64,000 nt of DNA from CAVRTM01 sp963724015. GTDB taxonomy: Bacteria > Actinomycetota > Actinomycetes > Actinomycetales > Dermatophilaceae. A program made the translations under genes and the position numbers. Of this stretch, positions 59,954 to 64,000 are shown piece by piece. Numbering within the stretch: position 1 is the first letter of the stretch; each line of letters opens with the position of its first letter. Under the pieces are notes generated by a model, which searched no databases, was not told the origin of the DNA, and worked only from the letters and a program-made list of their open reading frames with translations. The DNA lies in NCBI GenBank assembly GCA_963724015.1, contig CAVRTM010000004.1, positions 434,001 to 498,000 on the forward strand, read 5' to 3'.

Positions 59954-60992
59954 TCAGGCGCTGGCCGGAGCCTCCAGCCAGGCGTCGATGTCGTCGAGCA
60001 GGGTCTTGCGCAGCGCCTCCGGTGCCCGCGAGCCGCGCACGGACCCGCGGGCCAGGGCCGCGAGCTCGTCGTCGCCCAGCCCCAGCGCCGTGCGCGCCGA
60101 CTCGTACTGCGCCGGCCAGCCGGGACCCGAACAGCAGCGGGTCGTCGGCGCCGAGGGCCACCTGGGCCCCGGCCTCCAGCAGCCGGCGCAGCGGCACCAC
60201 CGTCGGGTCGGGGTAGACCCCCAGGGCGACGTTGCTGCCGGGGCAGACCTCCAGGGTCACGCCCCGGCGCACGACCTCCTCCAGCACCGCGGGGTCCTCG
60301 ACGCTGCGGACGCCGTGGCCGAGCCGGTCCGGCCGCAGCTCGGTGAGGGTCTCCGCCACCGCGTCGGCGCCCAGCAGCTCGCCACCGTGGGGCACGCAGG
60401 CCAGCCCGGCGCGCCGGGCGATGTCGAAGGCGTGCGCGAAGTCGCCGGTGCGCCCGCGCCGCTCGTCGTTGCTCAGCCCGAACCCGACCACGGTCCCCGG
60501 CCCCTCGCCGGCGTAGCGGACCGCGAGCCGGGCCAGCGTGCGCGCGTCCAGCGGGTGCCGCATCCGCGACGCGGCGACGACCACGGCCACCCCGGTGCCG
60601 GTGGCCTCGGACGCCGACCCGGGCCTCGTCCAGCACGATCTCCAGCGCCGGCGTGATGCCCCCGAGGAACGGCGCGTAGGACGTCGGGTCGACCTGGATC
60701 TCCAGCCAGCGCGAGCCCTCGGCGGCGTCGTCCTCGCGCCGCCTCGCGCACGATGCGGCGCATGTCCTCCTCGTCGCGCACGCACGCCCGGGCCATGTCA
60801 TAGAGGCGCTGGAACCGGAACCACCCGCGCTCGTCGGTGGCGCGCAGCTTCGGCGGCCACCCGGTGGTCAAGGCCTCCGGCAGCCTCATGGAGTGCTTCT
60901 CGGCGAGCGCGAGCAAGCGTGCCCAGGCGCATCGAGCCGGTGAAGTGCAGGTGCAGGTGGGCCTTGGGCAGTGCCTGCACCGGTCGCAGCAT
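59954..60992 (-). CDS. Adenosine deaminase (several frameshifts)
   Basis: About 345 residues. Zn-dependent hydrolase converting adenosine to inosine. It starts 'LPKAHLHLHFTGSMRLGTL' (HxH zinc motif at about 13-15). Later pieces are 'GWFRFQRLYDMARACVRDEE', 'RWLEIQVDPTSYAPF', 'FAHAFDIARRAGLACVPHGG' (HGGE region), 'VTLEVCPGSNVALGV' and 'QVALGADDPLLFGS' (catalytic Asp pair; 'LNTDDP' is more usual). The frame changes at about four places (near 60905, 60735, 60620 and 60120). ATG 60992. The following 210 bp hold no gene I can support. Confidence 0.88.
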
Positions 60993-61202
60993 GCGGGTCA
61001 GTGTGCCACCGCGTCGTCGCGGCGCTCACGGCAGGTGAGCCACGCCCGACGACTCCCAGGGCAGGCCCGGGGCGGCGGGCGCACCCCGGGCGACCTGGCG
61101 GCCGGCGCGCATCCGCGACGGCGTGCCGTCGCTGGTGACCGGCGCCGCCGGCGCAGCCGCCGTCAGGCCTGGGCGGCTCTCGACGACGGCTGCTGAGGCA
61201 GC

Positions 61203-61700
61203 TCAGGGCTCGTCCACCACGTGCATCGCGGCCTCCTCGGCCGAGGCCGCCCCGCCGTCGATGCCCACGTCACCGGCGATCAGGTCGCTCTCGTCGTCCT
61301 CGTGCGAGCCCTCGTCCGGGGCCACCAGGCGGCCGGCCCGGTCGCCGCCGACCTCGGGGTCGCCCAGGAAGTCCTGGTCGGCCGAGATCGCGTCGGGGTC
61401 GTCGCCGCCCACCGTGTCGGGCTCGGCGAGCGGGTCGTCGAACGCGGCTGCCGGGTCCGGCTCCTCCTGGGCCATCCGCTGCTCGAGGGACTCGCCCTGG
61501 TGCTGCTCGGCGGCGGTGGTGCCGAAGGCGTTGACGCCCCGCGGCTTCTCCGGCGGCGAGTAGCCCTCGTCCATCGGGTCCTCGAGCCGGTCGGAGTCGA
61601 CGAGAGAGTCCGGGCCGGTCGGCTGGTCCTCGTCATCGACGCTGTAGCTGCCGAGATCGGTGTCGATGTTCTCGTTGTCGGTGTTGTCGATGTCCGTCAT
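61203..61700 (-). CDS. DUF5709 acidic protein
   Basis: 165 residues, strongly acidic, cytosolic, intact. The centre 'PMDEGYSPPEKPRGVNAFGT' followed by 'TAAEQHQGESLEQRMAQEEP' is the conserved block of the actinobacterial DUF5709 family. The rest is Asp/Glu/Gly-rich and probably disordered. Function unknown. ATG 61700. Confidence 0.87.
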   Translation of the reverse strand: MTDIDNTDNENIDTDLGSYSVDDEDQPTGPDSLVDSDRLEDPMDEGYSPPEKPRGVNAFGTTAAEQHQGESLEQRMAQEEPDPAAAFDDPLAEPDTVGGDDPDAISADQDFLGDPEVGGDRAGRLVAPDEGSHEDDESDLIAGDVGIDGGAASAEEAAMHVVDEP

Positions 61701-61767
61701 GCCACGAGGCTGCCACGTCGGGCGGTGCGCACTGCGACACCGGGCAGGACCCGCGCCGCAGCACGGA

Positions 61768-63012
61768 TCAGCGCGCCTCGGCGAGCAGCTTCTGGATGCG
61801 TGACACGCCCTCGGTCAGGTCGGTGTCACCCAGGGCGTAGGACAGCCGCAGGTAGCCGCTGGGGCCGAACGCCTCGCCGGGCACCACCGCCACCTCGGCC
61901 TCGTCCAGGATCAGCGCGGCCAGCTCGGCCGACGTCCGCGGCGTGACACCGCGGATCGTGCGGCCGAGGATGCCCTTGACCGAGGGGTAGACGTAGAACG
62001 CCCCCTGCGGCACCGGGCACTGCACGCCGTCGATGTCGTTGAGCATGCCGACCATGGTCCGCCGGCGGCGGTCGAACGCGACCTTCATCTCCTCGACCGC
62101 CTCCAGCGAGCCGCCCAGCGCCGCGATGGCCGCCCGCTGGGAGACGTTGGCCACGTTGGAGGTGGCGTGCGACTGCAGGTTGGTGGCGGCCTTGACCACG
62201 TCGCGGGGGCCGACCATCCAGCCCACCCGCCAGCCGGTCATGGCGTAGGTCTTGGCGACGCCGTTGAGCACCACGCAGGTGTCGGCCAGCTCGGGCACCT
62301 CGACCGGCATCGACACCGAGCGCGCGCCGTCGTACGTCAGGTGCTCGTAGATCTCGTCCGTGACCACCCAGATGCCGTGCGCCAGGGCCCACTGGCCGAT
62401 CGCGCGGACCTGCTCGGGCGGGTAGACGGCGCCGGTGGGGTTGGACGGCGAGCAGAACAGCAGCACCTTGGTCTGCGGGGTGCGCGCCGCCTCGAGCTGG
62501 TCGACGGTGACGAGGTAGCCCTGCTCCTCGCCGGCGAACACCTCGACCGGCGTGCCGCCGGCGAGCTTGATCGCCTCGGGGTAGGTCGTCCAGTACGGCG
62601 CGGGAAGGAGCACCTCGTCGCCGGGGTCGAGCAGGGCGGCGAAGGTGTTGTAGACCGCCTGCTTGCCGCCGTTGGTGACCAGGACCTGCTCGGGCGCCAC
62701 CTGGTAGCCGCTGTCGCGGGCCGTCTTGGCCACGATGGCCTTCTTCAGGTCCGGGAGGCCGCCGGCGGGGGTGTAACGGTGGTTCGCCGGGTCGTGGCAC
62801 GCGGCGACGGCGGCAGCGACGATGTAGTCGGGGGTGGGGAAGTCGGGCTCACCGGCGCCGAAGCCGATGACCGGCCGTCCCTCGGCCTTGAGCGCCTTGG
62901 CCCTGGCGTCGACCGCCAGGGTGGCCGACTCGGCGATGGAGCCGATGCGCCGGGAGACCCGTCGCGGTGCCGGGGTGGGTGCGGGGCTGCTGGGTGCGGT
63001 GGGCGAAGTCAC
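61768..63012 (-). CDS. Pyridoxal-phosphate aminotransferase (aspartate aminotransferase)
   Basis: 414 residues, fold type I class I aminotransferase; intact. 'IGFGAGEPDFPTPDYIV' and 'HRYTPAGGLPDLKKAI' at the N-terminus, 'LFCSPSNPTGAVYP' and 'WVVTDEIYEHLTYDG' around the PLP ring, and the Schiff-base Lys in 'LNGVAKTYAMTGWRVGWMVG' (about residue 255). The likely reaction is aspartate + 2-oxoglutarate to oxaloacetate + glutamate; the position next to tRNA-Trp and secE is common in actinobacteria. GTG 63012 chosen by the family N-terminus. Confidence 0.92.
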   Translation of the reverse strand: MTSPTAPSSPAPTPAPRRVSRRIGSIAESATLAVDARAKALKAEGRPVIGFGAGEPDFPTPDYIVAAAVAACHDPANHRYTPAGGLPDLKKAIVAKTARDSGYQVAPEQVLVTNGGKQAVYNTFAALLDPGDEVLLPAPYWTTYPEAIKLAGGTPVEVFAGEEQGYLVTVDQLEAARTPQTKVLLFCSPSNPTGAVYPPEQVRAIGQWALAHGIWVVTDEIYEHLTYDGARSVSMPVEVPELADTCVVLNGVAKTYAMTGWRVGWMVGPRDVVKAATNLQSHATSNVANVSQRAAIAALGGSLEAVEEMKVAFDRRRRTMVGMLNDIDGVQCPVPQGAFYVYPSVKGILGRTIRGVTPRTSAELAALILDEAEVAVVPGEAFGPSGYLRLSYALGDTDLTEGVSRIQKLLAEAR

Positions 63013-63180
63013 GACTCCGATCCTCCCAGACCCGCCGGTACGCCGCGCCGGTCCGTCCGCAGGACGGTCACCCCAGCCGCGTCGCGGGCCGGGTTCGCCT
63101 TTCACCCCGCCGCGTCACGTATGCTCGCGCCTTGGGTGGTTGACGGCAACCATGCTCAGGCATGCCCCGGCACCATCCGT

Positions 63181-63253
63181 AGGGCAGTGGCTCAATTGGT
63201 AGAGCACCGGTCTCCAAAACCGGCGGTTGGGGGTTCGAGTCCCTCCTGCCCTG
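63181..63253 (+). tRNA. tRNA-Trp (anticodon CCA)
   Basis: AGGGCAG pairs with CTGCCCT, discriminator G. Anticodon arm CCGGTCTCCAAAACCGG with anticodon CCA; T-loop 'GGTTCGAGTCC'. It lies just upstream of secE and nusG, the usual order. Confidence 0.96.
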
Positions 63254-63363
63254 CTTAGCACCACCAGCAGCACCCGATCAGTTCAGAACCGTCCAGCAGT
63301 GGTCGGTCCGGGCCCGTGGAGCACTCCCGCCGCGGCCACCGGCCGGCGAGGAGATGAGGAACA

Positions 63364-63636
63364 GTGACCGATACGAGCAGGGCTGACGCCCGTGGCTCCG
63401 GTCGTGTGCGCCGGGACGCCCCCAGGCGGGGCAACCCGGTCAGCCGGTTCTTCGGCTCGATCGGTCTGTTCGTCAGCCAGATCATCGACGAGCTGCGCAA
63501 GGTCGTGCGGCCCACCCGCCACGAGCTGGTGACCTACACGAGCGTGGTCATCGTCTTCGTCGCGGTCATCATGATGTTCGTGTTCGGGCTGGACACGCTG
63601 TTCACCAAGCTCGTGCTCTGGGTGTTCGGCGGCTAG
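63364..63636 (+). CDS. secE: Preprotein translocase subunit SecE
   Basis: 90 residues. Cytosolic basic N-terminus, then the SecE signature 'IDELRKVVRPTRHELVTYTS' and one membrane helix 'VVIVFVAVIMMFVFGLDTLF'. It clamps the SecY channel for protein export. GTG 63364 is preceded by a purine-rich 'gaggagatgagga'. nusG follows 87 bp later. Confidence 0.96.
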   Translation: MTDTSRADARGSGRVRRDAPRRGNPVSRFFGSIGLFVSQIIDELRKVVRPTRHELVTYTSVVIVFVAVIMMFVFGLDTLFTKLVLWVFGG

Positions 63637-63723
63637 CCCGACCCCCGTCCGGCCCCACGCCGGCGTCCCCGACCGCCACCACGTGCGGTCCCCAGATCAG
63701 CGTTACGGAAGTAGGTCATCAGC

Positions 63724-64000
63724 GTGTCCGAGCAGTGGACCACCGAGTTCTCCAGCGGCGAGCCCGACAGCGCCCCGGAGTCGCGGGTCGACGCCCTCGA
63801 CGGCGCCCCGGCCACCGACGGCGAGGACGCCCCGCTCGCGGTCCCCGCGGACGCCTCCGCCGACGACCTGCGCCGAGGCGAGGCCGCGACGCGAGGTCGA
63901 GGCCGCGGCCGACGCCGAGGTCGCGACACGAGGCCGGTGACGGCGACGCCCCGGCGGCCGACCCGGTGGCCGAGTTCAAGGCGGGGCTGCGCCTGCAGGA
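63724..64000 (+). CDS. nusG: Transcription elongation factor NusG (partial, with frameshifts)
   Basis: The N-terminal part only; the gene runs off the right edge. GTG 63724 starts 'VSEQWTTEFSSGEPDSAPES' and an acidic, Ala-rich leader typical of actinobacterial NusG follows. The coding path then changes frame (near 63873 and 63930) through 'REVEAAADAEV' to 'DPVAEFKAGLRLQ', the start of the NGN-domain region. The position after secE supports the call. It couples RNA polymerase elongation to termination and translation. Confidence 0.87.
   Translation, partial: MSEQWTTEFSSGEPDSAPESRVDALDGAPATDGEDAPLAVPADASADDLRRGEAATRGRGRGRRRGRDTRPVTATPRRPTRWPSSRRGCACR

Overview
The window is high-GC DNA from an actinobacterium. 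Most start codons are GTG or ATG, and genes run in ATGA/GTGA-overlapping operons. Marker gene orders support this: tRNA-Thr, tRNA-Met, rpmG, hadA/hadB-type dehydratases and murB; then tRNA-Trp, secE and nusG; and korAB beside a reduced nuo cluster with htpX. I would guess Nocardioidaceae or a nearby family, but that is inference.

Layout. 1-12.4 kb: korB and korA (2-oxoacid:ferredoxin oxidoreductase) are divergent from a ten-gene complex I-like operon, nuoABCHIJKLMN. It has no nuoD, E, F or G and is followed by htpX. This looks like a ferredoxin-fed proton pump rather than a normal NADH dehydrogenase. 12.4-16.9 kb: pepN, an Old Yellow Enzyme, yajQ and tRNA-Tyr. 17-42.6 kb is accessory: an M48 peptidase, a very large secreted multicopper oxidase with a small membrane protein, a two-component system, a secreted phosphodiesterase, a FUSC-type membrane protein, a GT39 glycosyltransferase, a purple acid phosphatase, a fourfold-repeat membrane protein with its own two-component system, several small secreted or membrane proteins (lipoprotein, Kelch, 2TM, PepSY), a badly broken TPR-type regulator and a cupin/SnoaL pair. 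42.8-52.3 kb: a FrnE-like DsbA protein, ACT and flavodoxin proteins, PfkB, a glycosyltransferase and a glycoside hydrolase facing each other, a YnfA protein, a PF04185 phosphoesterase and a geranylgeranyl reductase. 52.4-64 kb is core: the PPDK regulatory protein and PPDK, an aldo/keto reductase, tRNAs, rpmG, hadA/hadB, murB, adenosine deaminase, aspartate aminotransferase, secE and partial nusG.

About twenty genes carry apparent single-base frameshifts, including the normally essential murB and nusG. The simplest reading is uncorrected indel errors in the assembly. For these genes I give the span that the reading frames jointly cover. Errors are patchy: about 8.5-19.3 kb and 30.2-40.1 kb look clean, while 40.3-51.3 kb is dense.

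The most interesting signals are: the complex I-like cluster without nuoD beside korAB; a membrane protein (34119-34943) with four copies of W-x9-G-x4-D, whose promoter carries an 11-bp tandem repeat and which precedes a two-component system; the multicopper oxidase with GSGY repeats and three FN3-like domains, whose 0.5-kb divergent promoter region is full of repeats and palindromes; and a threefold intergenic repeat after PPDK.
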